Assembly (NCBI GenBank): GCA_002839095.1
Contig: PGXL01000008.1
Span: 1-64,000 of the forward strand
Direction of reading: 5' to 3'
DNA: 64,000 bases
Origin: Tenericutes bacterium HGW-Tenericutes-2
GTDB taxonomy: Bacteria > Bacillota_I > Bacilli_A > Acholeplasmatales > Acholeplasmataceae
Numbering within the stretch: the stretch's first letter is position 1; every line of letters starts with the position of its first letter. Both the position numbers and the translations under genes were made by a program. The notes beneath the pieces are model-generated. The model was given only the letters and a program-made list of their open reading frames with translations. It did not search any database and was not told the origin of the DNA. Below, piece by piece: positions 54,123 to 62,904 of this stretch.

Positions 54123-55177
54123 GAATTACTCTCCTTTAATTTTTTAATTAAATCTGGGGTTAGTGTTCCTAGAACTGTAAATAACATTTTTCTTGCTGCA
54201 TCTAAATCTCTTAAATCCATCATTGCTGCAGTTGAGTGAATATATCTTGCTGGTAAACCGATGGTTGTAGCGAGTACGCCACGGTTTAAATCTAATGCCT
54301 TAGCAGCATCTGTTCCACCCATTGACACAAAGTATTGATGAGGGATTCTATGCTTTTTAGCAAGCTTGACAAAGAAGTCAAGTAAGCCTTGATGCATCAC
54401 ATTTCTTGGGTCATACATTCTGAGTAAAAATCCTTTTCCTAAGCCACCAAGTGCATCTTTATCTAAGGCATCATTAACTGGTGAAGCGTCTAATGCAAGA
54501 AAGACATCAGGATTGAAAAAGTTGACTGAGGTTTCTGCTCCACGAAGTCCTACTTCCTCTTGAACGGTAGCTCCGCATACTAAAGTAAAAGGTAGTTCAA
54601 GATCGTTAAATTTTTGAATTGCTTCAAGTGCTAAGCCACATCCATATCTGTTATCAATTGATTTAGAAATGACACGATTTGGGTTTTTTGTATATGCGAA
54701 TGGATTGTCATATAAGACCATATCGCCTAGAGCTACACCATAAGATATAGCCTCTTCCTTTGTGGATGCTCCTATATCTAAGACGAGTTCCTGAAAGGTC
54801 GTATTTTGTTCCTTTTTTAAATGAGGAGGGATTGCTCCAATCACACCTTTAATGACACCATTTTTTGTATGGATATTTAAAACCTGTGAGATAAAGACCT
54901 CACCGTTTAAGCCACCAATGGGTTGAACCTTTAACATCCCAAGCTCAGTGATTCCAACAACGATTAATCCGACTTCATCCATATGTCCTGCAACCATCAC
55001 CACAGGAGCATCAAGAAGCTTAGATTTTTTAACGGCAAAGATAGAGCCTAAACGATCGGTTTCAATGGAAAAACTTGGATATTTCTCCATAAAATTTCTC
55101 ATATATGTTCTCACATCTTTTTCATAACCACTTGTTCCTTCAAGATCAAATAAATCCTTATAAACCTTCTTTAGCAT
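54119..55177 (-). CDS. M42 family metallopeptidase
   Basis: 352 residues. Metal motifs are VMVAGHMDEVG, SKSIDNRYGCG, TVQEEVGLRGAETS and LALDASPVND. It is a paralogue of the enzyme at 41430-42488, sharing the same motifs but divergent in sequence. It overlaps trmB by 20 bases at its start and the aldo-keto reductase at its end. Confidence 0.92.
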   Translation of the reverse strand: MLKKVYKDLFDLEGTSGYEKDVRTYMRNFMEKYPSFSIETDRLGSIFAVKKSKLLDAPVVMVAGHMDEVGLIVVGITELGMLKVQPIGGLNGEVFISQVLNIHTKNGVIKGVIGAIPPHLKKEQNTTFQELVLDIGASTKEEAISYGVALGDMVLYDNPFAYTKNPNRVISKSIDNRYGCGLALEAIQKFNDLELPFTLVCGATVQEEVGLRGAETSVNFFNPDVFLALDASPVNDALDKDALGGLGKGFLLRMYDPRNVMHQGLLDFFVKLAKKHRIPHQYFVSMGGTDAAKALDLNRGVLATTIGLPARYIHSTAAMMDLRDLDAARKMLFTVLGTLTPDLIKKLKESNS

Positions 55178-55775
55178 GTTTTTCTACCTTTCCAATGAGC
55201 TGATAAATGGGTCCAAATGCTCTTTTCTTGATTTCGTATTCTGTCATATAAGCGGATGCTTCTAATTCGTAGTTTACATCTACAATATTGAAATATGGTT
55301 CTATATAATCAATGCTATCCAAAAATAGCTTTGGATGGTCTGTTCTAAATTGAAGGAAACCATCATCCTTGAGTAATTCTGTATATGTTTTTAAAAAGGG
55401 AGGATAGGTGAGTCTTCTCTTATGATGCTTAGCCTTTGGCCAAGGATCAGAGAAGTTCAAGTAAATGCCGTCGATTGAATCTTTATCGAAATAGAGATTT
55501 AAAAAGGAAGCGTCACCTAATATAATCAATAAATTATCAAGCTTCATCGCTTCTTTTTTCTCCATGATTCGGTAGCAGACATTGATATTGACTTCCATCG
55601 CAATAAAAATATAATTTGGATTGTCTAAGGCAAGCTTTGTTATAAACTGTCCCTTTCCACTACCAATCTCAAGAAATGCACTTTTATCTGTTAATTCTAG
55701 TCTTTTTGGCTCAACGATGACACCGTAGGACTCAAGGATTTCCTTGGTTGCGTACTTTACTTTTTTTTGTCTCAT
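55158..55775 (-). CDS. trmB: tRNA (guanine46-N7)-methyltransferase TrmB
   Basis: 205 residues. SAM-binding FLEIGSGKGQF, the signature NFSDPWPKAKHHKRRLT, and the C-terminal TEYEIKKRAFGP are diagnostic of TrmB. It modifies G46 in the variable loop of tRNA. The GGAAG ribosome binding site lies 6 bases before ATG. It is first of the trmB-M42-AKR unit, probably reached by read-through of the ptsH terminator. Confidence 0.96.
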   Translation of the reverse strand: MRQKKVKYATKEILESYGVIVEPKRLELTDKSAFLEIGSGKGQFITKLALDNPNYIFIAMEVNINVCYRIMEKKEAMKLDNLLIILGDASFLNLYFDKDSIDGIYLNFSDPWPKAKHHKRRLTYPPFLKTYTELLKDDGFLQFRTDHPKLFLDSIDYIEPYFNIVDVNYELEASAYMTEYEIKKRAFGPIYQLIGKVEKHAKEGL

Positions 55776-55789
55776 AAACTTCCATTCTA

Positions 55790-55821
55790 AAAACTTAAAG
55801 CGGTAGCATAACTACCACTTT
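55790..55821 (-). terminator. Terminator behind ptsH
   Basis: AAAGTGGTAG/CTACCGCTTT stem (one G-U pair in the minus RNA) with a 5-nt loop, then a short AAGTTTTTAG tail, which may allow read-through into trmB. Confidence 0.7.
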
Positions 55822-55847
55822 GATTTTCATGTTTTACAATATAAAAA

Positions 55848-56117
55848 CTATGCGAGTCTACCTAAGCCTTCAGTTAAGATAAAGTCAGTAATAGCCATCA
55901 TTGCCTTATCTGAATCTGAGCCAGTTACATGCACCTTTACAATTTCACCTTTATAGATGCCTAAAGACATTAAACCCATAATAGATTTTAGATTGACAGT
56001 TTTTCCCATCGCAGATAAGTCAATATCGGAATGAAATGTCATTGCCAGATTCACAAGTCTTGTTGCAGGTCTTGCATGAATCCCGTACTCAGAAATAATT
56101 AAAAATGATTGTTCCAT
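55848..56117 (-). CDS. ptsH: Phosphocarrier protein HPr
   Basis: 89 residues. The active-site His14 lies in GIHARPATRLV and the regulatory Ser45 in NLKSIMGLMSLG, so both EI-dependent and HPr-kinase phosphorylation are possible. It is the general phosphoryl carrier of the PTS. Its ATG overlaps the stop of the EIIB-like gene by one base (TAATG), so it is translationally coupled to that gene instead of to ptsI. Confidence 0.95.
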   Translation of the reverse strand: MEQSFLIISEYGIHARPATRLVNLAMTFHSDIDLSAMGKTVNLKSIMGLMSLGIYKGEIVKVHVTGSDSDKAMMAITDFILTEGLGRLA

Positions 56118-56500
56118 TAGTTTCCCTCTCGTATCTTATCATTTAAGTAGGATAAGACTTCCTTTGTATGATTTTTAATGAGTAAAGTGAGTTCTTTTCC
56201 CTTTAGGAATGTCGGAATTGACAATTCAGAAAGTTTTTTTGAATCCACTTTTTTAATATCATTGACAATAATCTTTAAACGCTGATGCTCACTAGATAAG
56301 CTTTTCATATTTTGGCTTGATCCAAGTGCTAATGCAAGATTCTCAAGATAAAGTGTATCTATTGGTATTTGTTTAACCTTAGGAGCTTTTCTTTTTTTGA
56401 TTCCAAGGATTACAAATAGTAGAATAATGAGCAATATACTTACAGCAAGGATATTTAAAATGAGATGTAAATCTTCATTGATGCCTAATAAATTCCACAT
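56117..56500 (-). CDS. Membrane-anchored PTS EIIB-like domain lacking the phospho-cysteine
   Basis: About 127 residues. One transmembrane helix (about 14-34), then a basic linker, then a domain that aligns without gaps to glucose-type EIIB (ALGGxxNIxxLxxCxTRLR). Here it reads ALGSSQNMKSLSSEHQRLK. The phosphorylated Cys is replaced by Glu (residue 71 from this start), while the Arg-Leu after it is kept. The rest follows the EIIB plan (VNDIKKVDSKKL, FLKGKELTLLI). GGAGGT lies 6 bases before ATG 56500; an upstream ATG at 56518 is less likely. In an operon with ptsH. Confidence 0.75.
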   Translation of the reverse strand: MWNLLGINEDLHLILNILAVSILLIILLFVILGIKKRKAPKVKQIPIDTLYLENLALALGSSQNMKSLSSEHQRLKIIVNDIKKVDSKKLSELSIPTFLKGKELTLLIKNHTKEVLSYLNDKIREGN

Positions 56501-56518
56501 AAAAATACCTCCGCTCAT

Positions 56519-56533
56519 ATAGATTATATCTAT
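56519..56533. promoter_or_regulatory. Palindrome and -10 element upstream of the EIIB-like gene
   Basis: ATAGAT-TAT-ATCTAT; the minus-strand -10 TATAAT (56523-56528) lies inside the palindrome, 22 bases from the start codon. No clear -35. Confidence 0.45.
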
Positions 56534-56551
56534 AAATCAATTATTTTTCAA

Positions 56552-57571
56552 TCATTTTATAAACATTGCATCACCAAAAGAAAAGAATCGATAATGTTTT
56601 TCTACAGCTTCTAGGTATGCTTTTTTAATAAACTCAGTTCCTGCAAGTGCCGAGACGAGCATAATCAATGTTGATTTCGGTAAATGGAAGTTGGTTATTA
56701 ATTTATTTACCGCTTTAAACTGATATCCTGGATAGATAAAGATCGATGTATCAAAGGTTCCAGGTATAAATTTTGAATCAAAATTACTTTCAATGGTGCG
56801 TATTGAAGTTGTTCCTACGCATATAATATTTTTCTTTTTTGCTAGTGCATCATTTAATAAATCTGCGCTTTCTTTAGTCATCGTATAGGTCTCTTCATGC
56901 ATATGATGCTCTAAAATGTTTTCTACTGAAACTGGCTTAAATGTCCCTAAGCCGACGTGCAGTGTAATTGGGACAATGATAACACCCTTTTCTCTAACCT
57001 TAGCGAGTAATTCTTTTGTGAAATGAAGACCTGCAGTTGGTGCAGCTGCACTTCCTAAATCCTTTGCATAAACGGTTTGATAGCGGTCTTTTTCGATTAA
57101 TTTCTCTGTGATATATGGAGGTAGAGGCATCGTTCCTAATGCTTCCAGGATTTCAATGAATATGCCTTCATATTTCATCTGAAAGGTTCTAATGCCTTCT
57201 TCTTTAATTCCTATGCATTCAGCGACTAAAAGCTTCCCAAAATGGATTTTAGTGCCTATTTTGACACGCTTTGCTGGCTTAGTCATCGCATCCCAGATGT
57301 TAGGTGCAGTTTCCTTTAAAAGTAAGACTTCAATCAATGCATCTGTATCTTCTTTAATTCCCATTAATCTAGCAGGGATGACCTTTGTATCATTGATGAC
57401 TAAGACATCATTTGAGTCTAAGTGGTCGATGATATTATAAAAATGCTCATGTGTAATCGATTGATCTTTACGATCTAGAATCATTAATCTTGAATGATCT
57501 CTTTTTTCACTTGGGTGCTGTGCTATTCTATCCTTTGGTAATTCAAAATCAAAATCACTTAATTTCATCAT
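56552..57571 (-). CDS. queA: S-adenosylmethionine:tRNA ribosyltransferase-isomerase QueA
   Basis: About 339 residues. It transfers and isomerises the ribosyl group of SAM onto preQ1-tRNA in queuosine synthesis. Motifs: [14 protein letters not shown] near the N terminus, [37 protein letters not shown], and [17 protein letters not shown]. The first ATG at 57571 has AAGGAC 8 bases upstream. It overlaps ruvB by 17 bases, as ruvA-ruvB-queA in many bacteria. Confidence 0.96.
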   Translation of the reverse strand: MMKLSDFDFELPKDRIAQHPSEKRDHSRLMILDRKDQSITHEHFYNIIDHLDSNDVLVINDTKVIPARLMGIKEDTDALIEVLLLKETAPNIWDAMTKPAKRVKIGTKIHFGKLLVAECIGIKEEGIRTFQMKYEGIFIEILEALGTMPLPPYITEKLIEKDRYQTVYAKDLGSAAAPTAGLHFTKELLAKVREKGVIIVPITLHVGLGTFKPVSVENILEHHMHEETYTMTKESADLLNDALAKKKNIICVGTTSIRTIESNFDSKFIPGTFDTSIFIYPGYQFKAVNKLITNFHLPKSTLIMLVSALAGTEFIKKAYLEAVEKHYRFFSFGDAMFIK

Positions 57572-58574
57572 CAAAAAGTCCTTTATAATATTTAATGCCT
57601 AAAGCTTCATAGGCCTTTTGAGTCGCCATTCTGCCTCTAGCTGTTCTTTTAATATAGCCTTCCATTAAAAGATAGGGTTCATAAACATCTTCAACGGTAG
57701 TTATTTCTTCACTAATGGTTGCAGATATTGATTCAATACCTACAGGTCCACCATTAAATTTTTCGATAATACTTCTTAGGTATCTATAATCGGTATGGTC
57801 TAATCCATTATGATCAATACCTAATTTAGATAATGCATGATTGGTTATCTTTTCAGTGATGATACCATCACCAATGATTTCTGCGAAATCTCTAACTCTT
57901 CTAAATAGTCTGTTCGCAATTCTTGGTGTTCCTCTACTTCTTTTCGCGAGTGCGGTAATCGCATCCTCACCAATTTCATTTTGGTAGACCTTAGATGTTC
58001 TTCTAACAATCTTTTTTAAGTCTTCTACATCATAATAGGAAAGTCTTAAAACAACTCCAAAACGATCTCTTAATGGTGCGGATAAGTCACCAAAGCGGGT
58101 GGTCGCGCCTATTAGAGTAAATGGAGGTAAATCAATACGAATTGATCTCGACTCATGATCTTTACCGATCACGATATCTAAAACATAATCCTCCATTGCT
58201 GCATATAAAACCTCTTCAACAAAACGAGGAAGTCTATGAATTTCATCAATAAATAAAACATCACCAGGATTCAAGCTACTTAAAACAGCAGCTAAATCAC
58301 CGCTTCTTTCAATTGCTGGACCTGAGGTTATTTTGATTTGCACTCCAAGCTCGTTAGCGATAATTTGTGCTAGCGTTGTTTTACCTAGTCCTGGAGGTCC
58401 ATATAATAAAATATGATCTAATGCTTCTTTTCGCTTTAGCGCAGCCTTAATATAGATATCAAGCATTTCCTTGATATCCTCTTGACCAATGTATTGGTCT
58501 AGAGATTGAGGACGCAGACTTTGGTCTTCATCCTCTTTGATTGACATGGCTGTAACAATTCGGTCTTTATCCAT
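57555..58574 (-). CDS. ruvB: Holliday junction branch migration ATPase RuvB
   Basis: 339 residues. [11 protein letters not shown], Walker [10 protein letters not shown], Walker [10 protein letters not shown], sensor [18 protein letters not shown], and the C-terminal winged helix with [15 protein letters not shown] and TARGR are present. It is the hexameric motor that drives branch migration with RuvA. 7 bases behind ruvA. Confidence 0.97.
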   Translation of the reverse strand: MDKDRIVTAMSIKEDEDQSLRPQSLDQYIGQEDIKEMLDIYIKAALKRKEALDHILLYGPPGLGKTTLAQIIANELGVQIKITSGPAIERSGDLAAVLSSLNPGDVLFIDEIHRLPRFVEEVLYAAMEDYVLDIVIGKDHESRSIRIDLPPFTLIGATTRFGDLSAPLRDRFGVVLRLSYYDVEDLKKIVRRTSKVYQNEIGEDAITALAKRSRGTPRIANRLFRRVRDFAEIIGDGIITEKITNHALSKLGIDHNGLDHTDYRYLRSIIEKFNGGPVGIESISATISEEITTVEDVYEPYLLMEGYIKRTARGRMATQKAYEALGIKYYKGLFDDEIK

Positions 58575-58581
58575 TATTTAC

Positions 58582-59136
58582 CTACTTTAATAAGAGTTGT
58601 AAAGCTTGTTTAATCATTTTTTCTACAGGTTGATCTTGATCAATCTTCTTCATGACTTTTCTCACTTCAACCTTTGAGTATCCAAGTGCAGATAATGCAT
58701 CCTCGACATCATTTTTATGTGATGGGATGAGCTCATCATCCGTATCAACCAATTTACCCTTTAAATCTAATATAATTTGTTGTGCACTCTTAATTCCAAT
58801 GCCTGGAAACTTCGTTAAATATTTGGCATTACCCTCTTCGATTGCGATAATAATATCTGTAATTGCGTCAGTTGCTAATATCGATAACGCACTTTTAGGT
58901 CCTATTCCAGATACGCCAATTAAGCGAATAAACAGCTCTTTAGATTCTAAGGAAGAAAAGCCGTATAAATTATTGATATCTTCTCTAACATAATGGTGCG
59001 TATAGATTCTAGTGTGATCTCCGATATGATAATTGTATGGGTTTGGTGAAATAATTAAATAACCAATTCCTTGATTTTCGATGACAAGATAGCTTGGTTT
59101 TATTTCTTTGATCGTGCCTTCAATCCATGCATACAT
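58582..59136 (-). CDS. ruvA: Holliday junction branch migration complex subunit RuvA
   Basis: 184 residues. Domain I has IEGTIKEIKPSYLVIENQGIG; domain II has two helix-hairpin-helix motifs (LIGVSGIGPKSAL, KFPGIGIKSAQQIILDLKGK); domain III is the RuvB-binding helical tail (DALSALGYSKVEVRKV). It recognises the junction. First gene of ruvA-ruvB-queA, with an extended -10 (TGTTATAAT) at 59170-59178. Confidence 0.96.
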   Translation of the reverse strand: MYAWIEGTIKEIKPSYLVIENQGIGYLIISPNPYNYHIGDHTRIYTHHYVREDINNLYGFSSLESKELFIRLIGVSGIGPKSALSILATDAITDIIIAIEEGNAKYLTKFPGIGIKSAQQIILDLKGKLVDTDDELIPSHKNDVEDALSALGYSKVEVRKVMKKIDQDQPVEKMIKQALQLLLK

Positions 59137-59169
59137 TCAAATCACCAGTCCTTTAACATATTACTTTTT

Positions 59170-59178
59170 ATTATAACA
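59170..59178 (-). promoter_or_regulatory. Extended -10 promoter of ruvA-ruvB-queA
   Basis: TGTTATAAT on the minus strand, 34 bases before the ruvA start; divergent from the coiled-coil gene. Confidence 0.55.
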
Positions 59179-59214
59179 TTTTTCCCTGGTTTTTTCTATC
59201 ATATCAGTTGAATA

Positions 59215-59223
59215 TGATATAAT
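59215..59223 (+). promoter_or_regulatory. Extended -10 promoter of the coiled-coil gene
   Basis: TGATATAAT 15 bases before the start codon; the leader is therefore very short. No consensus -35. Confidence 0.55.
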
Positions 59224-59237
59224 TATTTTAGGACGTG

Positions 59238-62200
59238 ATGGATATTCAAAAGCTGGATTACTTAAAGTCTTACGAGACTGAGTTGAAGAACCAATTTGTT
59301 GTAGACAAGAAATACCTACCAATCTCTAAAAAATTGGTAGTTATTTTGCGTGATATCAATCCCTTTTTTGAAAAAGTTGAACTTAGAGAAGAAAAGGCTA
59401 AAGAATTGTTTGTTCATAATAGCTTAAATATCAATAGAGCATATGGTGAAAATATTGAAAACTATCACCGTTCCCTAGCAATCATCGTTGAAAAGAATCA
59501 TAACGAAGTCGATAAATTTCAGAAACAGAAATTACAAAAAACACATGATTTAAATATCAATTTTAAGACATCTCTAGAACTTCTTGAGCAAAAAATATCA
59601 CAAATACAAGAGGAAACTAAGGAAAAGCTGAGCAAATCAGAACAAACCTTAAAAAGAGAGCTAGGTCAAATCCAAAAGGTCATGGTGGAAGCTAGGAAAG
59701 TCCATCAACAAGCAACAACTCAAATTGAAAAGGAAAAAGAGCATTCGACTATTCTTCTTGCTCAAAACTATGATAAGAAGATAGCTGTTTTAGATCAACA
59801 GCTTGTAGATTATGAAAATGAGTTCAATAAAAAGCTAGTCATTGTTAGAGAAGATAGCCAAGTTGCTTCTTCTGGTAATGATGAATCCTATCTAACCATT
59901 AAAAATACCTATTCACAATTAAGTGTTTCCTTAAACAAAAAGATTAATGAAATCAAAAAGAAACATCAACAGGCACTAGCTCAGCTTGATAAAGAAAATC
60001 AAGCAAAGATTAAGCCGATTCATCAATCCATTGAGGATTTAAAAAAGAGCTACCAGGATGCACAAAGAAAATCATTAGAGGTCTATGGCGATAAGCTAAC
60101 CAGCTTAAATGTCATTTTTGACGTTCAAAAAAAGAACTTTGATGATAAAAAAGCACGTATTATCCACGAGGGTAATGATGCTATCACTTTATTAAATAGT
60201 AAGCTATCCGCATTTAGAGAAACCATTCAAAAGGAAAAGCTAACAAAATCACGTGAAATGCGTGATGAAATGAAATCGCTTGAAGTAGAAAGAGATCGCG
60301 AAAAGAAAAATCATGATCTAACATCTGAGCTTAGAGCATTCGATTCTGAATTAAACAAGCAAATCATTAGAACCAATAAAGATATCGTTCTAAAGAAAAA
60401 AGAAATTCAAAAAAGGTTATACGATCTAGATATTAGGCATTTAAGAGAAATTAATGATTGGCGCTTGAAAAAGGTACTCTACGAGTATGAAAAGAAACAG
60501 GATTTCGCTAAAATTGATTTAAATTACAATCATAACATTAGTGCATCTGAACAATTATTAAAAGTTGAAGAACTTCATTATCAGTATAAAAAGGAAGTTC
60601 TTCTTTTAGAACAAAACAAAAACCTTCTTCCTCTAGAATATCAATTAGCGATTGCAGCATCCATTCAGGAAAGAGAATTAAATCTACTTGCCAATGATGC
60701 ACATCTATCGATTGCTGCCTTTAAGCATTCTGAACAACTTCTAGAATTTGAATTCAAGAAGAATCAAGCACTGATTCATCTAGAGCGAGAAAGAGCGAAA
60801 GCATTATTTAATGCAGACTCTCAAGTCCTTAAGACAAATACACAACTTGAGCTAGAAAAAGAAAAGATTAAGCGTGATTATATTTTAAGTGAAGAGGAAT
60901 TACGCATTGAGCTTAACCAAGCAATCTATAATAAGAGCAAACAAGCAATAGAGCACGAATATAATATCGAATCCTTTACGATTGAGTCTGAAAGAGAAAA
61001 GATTTATATCGAAAACAAATATACGTTGGACTTAATTAAGGAAGAAGCCTTATTAGAGGAACAAAAGCGTGCCTTTGTGGTTAGTGAAGCGAAATATAAG
61101 CATCAGCTACGCTTTTCTAATGAAAAGGCTTCAAGATTATTAAAAATTTATCAAAATGAGCTTGAATTCAATCAGAGTCTAAGCGAACAATTTATGGATA
61201 TTGTTCGTATGCTTTATCAAAACGATTTAAGTTATTTAGATATTGTTAAGGAATTATATCATCTTCCATCACATCCTGAAGTCTTTAAGGGTGTATTGAA
61301 ATCAATTATAAGCTTAACGAAAGAGATATCTACTTCTTTAATCCATATCCTAGAGTATTATCAATTATTAGACCAAGATTTTTATGTTAAAAAGATTGAT
61401 GACTTAACTGGATATAAATTTATGCTTAAGCATGAGGACTTAATGAATTTCTATGAAACAGAAATTGATAAGTCTAAGGAAAAGAAGCTAGTCATTGAAA
61501 AGGATATTCGTCTTTTAGAGGAACAGTTCTTTCAGAATACAAGTGAGCTTGAACGCCATCACGCAGCGCTAATTGCCTTAGAAAAGGTGACCTTAGAGCT
61601 TAAAAATAGTGAAAAGGGTGAACACAAGCATCATGACATCAAGGAAAATCAAAAGCTAGTCGCAAATCATGAACAAGAATCCAAACGGATTCGACTTCAA
61701 TTACAAAAAATTGAAAAATCAATTGATGAAAAGCATGCCCAAATTGATCCTATCGATAAAGAAGTTCTTAGAATCGAAGAAATGCAAAAGGTATCAGAAA
61801 AGAAGCTCGATAAAGAAAAACATCAAGAAGCATCTGGCTTTTATCGCTCCTTAAATAAAAATCAGGATATTTATCAAAGATTTACTTCCTATATTCAAAA
61901 GCATTACCAAGCCATTATCTCATTTTATGAAGCTTTATCGAATGAGGTTTACGTTTCAGATTTATTTCTAACGACTGAATTAAAGAAATTAGAGAAGAGT
62001 TTTAGTTTATATGAAAAGGAAACAATCCTCCATCAACAAGCATTTCTAAATTTAATGCTTAGCTTCTATTTAAAAAACCAAAAACAGCAGGCATTAATTA
62101 CGAGAGGATTTAAGCGTTCTACACAATCCTTGCTAAAGAGCTTAAATGAAAATTATAATTCAACCGTAGAAACCAACCGTAACACACATGAAAAGCGACA

Positions 62201-62843
62201 AAATGATAAAACAAGAACGATTAAAGTTGAAAATGGTAAGCTTGTTAAAAAATTAGAGCTCGAAGCTCTATCCTATAAAAAGAAATTAATGCTTGATTTA
62301 TCCGTCTTGAAGAGTCTTGAAATTAAGATTACAGAAAACGGTCAAAAGCGTGATCAGGAGTTGAAGCTAATCAATGATAATCAGCTATCGATTGCACAGC
62401 AATATCAGCATGATCATTTAATTAAATCGAATCAATTACTAGAACAGTATAATAAGACGATTAGTCAACTGGATTTATCCATACAAAACTCTGTGAAAAA
62501 CCATATCGGACTTGAGGAATCTCTTGATAATAAGAATCAAGCAATATTATCTAAATATCAAACGAATTATGAAAAGAATTTAGCTTCCTTGAAGCAAAAA
62601 ACAAATCATTATCTTGAACTGATTCAAAAGGAAACCGATTTGGATGCAGAAAAGAGAAAGTCCTATGAGGAAAATATCAAGCGAATGAATCAAAAGAGAG
62701 AACATGAGCTAAAGAATATTCATAATCACCTCCAACGATTCAATCAAACTACGAAGAAAACTCAAGATCGAACACTTAGAAAAGAGCTTGTCGTACTTAA
62801 AAAAGCACATAATTCAAGAGTTAAAATGCTACACTTAAATTAA
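59238..62843 (+). CDS. Giant coiled-coil protein, function unknown
   Basis: About 1201 residues, almost entirely Lys/Glu/Gln/Leu-rich heptad-like helix with no signal peptide or transmembrane segment. No Walker A/B, hinge or Gly-rich dimer interface of an SMC/SbcC protein is present. A less charged segment at about 640-740 (MDIVRMLYQNDLSYLDIVKE, ISTSLIHILEYYQLLDQDF) may be globular. A cytoskeletal or scaffold role would fit a wall-less cell but is conjecture. ATG 59238 has AGGA 4 bases upstream; an adjacent GTG at 59235 is less likely. Monocistronic. Confidence 0.85.
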   Translation: MDIQKLDYLKSYETELKNQFVVDKKYLPISKKLVVILRDINPFFEKVELREEKAKELFVHNSLNINRAYGENIENYHRSLAIIVEKNHNEVDKFQKQKLQKTHDLNINFKTSLELLEQKISQIQEETKEKLSKSEQTLKRELGQIQKVMVEARKVHQQATTQIEKEKEHSTILLAQNYDKKIAVLDQQLVDYENEFNKKLVIVREDSQVASSGNDESYLTIKNTYSQLSVSLNKKINEIKKKHQQALAQLDKENQAKIKPIHQSIEDLKKSYQDAQRKSLEVYGDKLTSLNVIFDVQKKNFDDKKARIIHEGNDAITLLNSKLSAFRETIQKEKLTKSREMRDEMKSLEVERDREKKNHDLTSELRAFDSELNKQIIRTNKDIVLKKKEIQKRLYDLDIRHLREINDWRLKKVLYEYEKKQDFAKIDLNYNHNISASEQLLKVEELHYQYKKEVLLLEQNKNLLPLEYQLAIAASIQERELNLLANDAHLSIAAFKHSEQLLEFEFKKNQALIHLERERAKALFNADSQVLKTNTQLELEKEKIKRDYILSEEELRIELNQAIYNKSKQAIEHEYNIESFTIESEREKIYIENKYTLDLIKEEALLEEQKRAFVVSEAKYKHQLRFSNEKASRLLKIYQNELEFNQSLSEQFMDIVRMLYQNDLSYLDIVKELYHLPSHPEVFKGVLKSIISLTKEISTSLIHILEYYQLLDQDFYVKKIDDLTGYKFMLKHEDLMNFYETEIDKSKEKKLVIEKDIRLLEEQFFQNTSELERHHAALIALEKVTLELKNSEKGEHKHHDIKENQKLVANHEQESKRIRLQLQKIEKSIDEKHAQIDPIDKEVLRIEEMQKVSEKKLDKEKHQEASGFYRSLNKNQDIYQRFTSYIQKHYQAIISFYEALSNEVYVSDLFLTTELKKLEKSFSLYEKETILHQQAFLNLMLSFYLKNQKQQALITRGFKRSTQSLLKSLNENYNSTVETNRNTHEKRQNDKTRTIKVENGKLVKKLELEALSYKKKLMLDLSVLKSLEIKITENGQKRDQELKLINDNQLSIAQQYQHDHLIKSNQLLEQYNKTISQLDLSIQNSVKNHIGLEESLDNKNQAILSKYQTNYEKNLASLKQKTNHYLELIQKETDLDAEKRKSYEENIKRMNQKREHELKNIHNHLQRFNQTTKKTQDRTLRKELVVLKKAHNSRVKMLHLN

Positions 62844-62865
62844 GAGGAGAAATCCTCTTTTTCTT
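62842..62865 (+). terminator. Terminator of the coiled-coil gene
   Basis: AAGAGGA/TCCTCTT stem with a GAAA loop and TTTTTCTTTTG tail, overlapping the stop codon. Confidence 0.88.
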
Positions 62866-62874
62866 TTGTTGAGG

Positions 62875-62904
62875 ATAAAAAAAATAAGGACCGGAGTCCT
62901 TATT
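62875..62904 (-). terminator. Terminator of obg
   Basis: AATAAGGAC/GTCCTTATT stem with a 4-nt loop and a minus-strand T tract, overlapping the obg stop. Confidence 0.9.
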
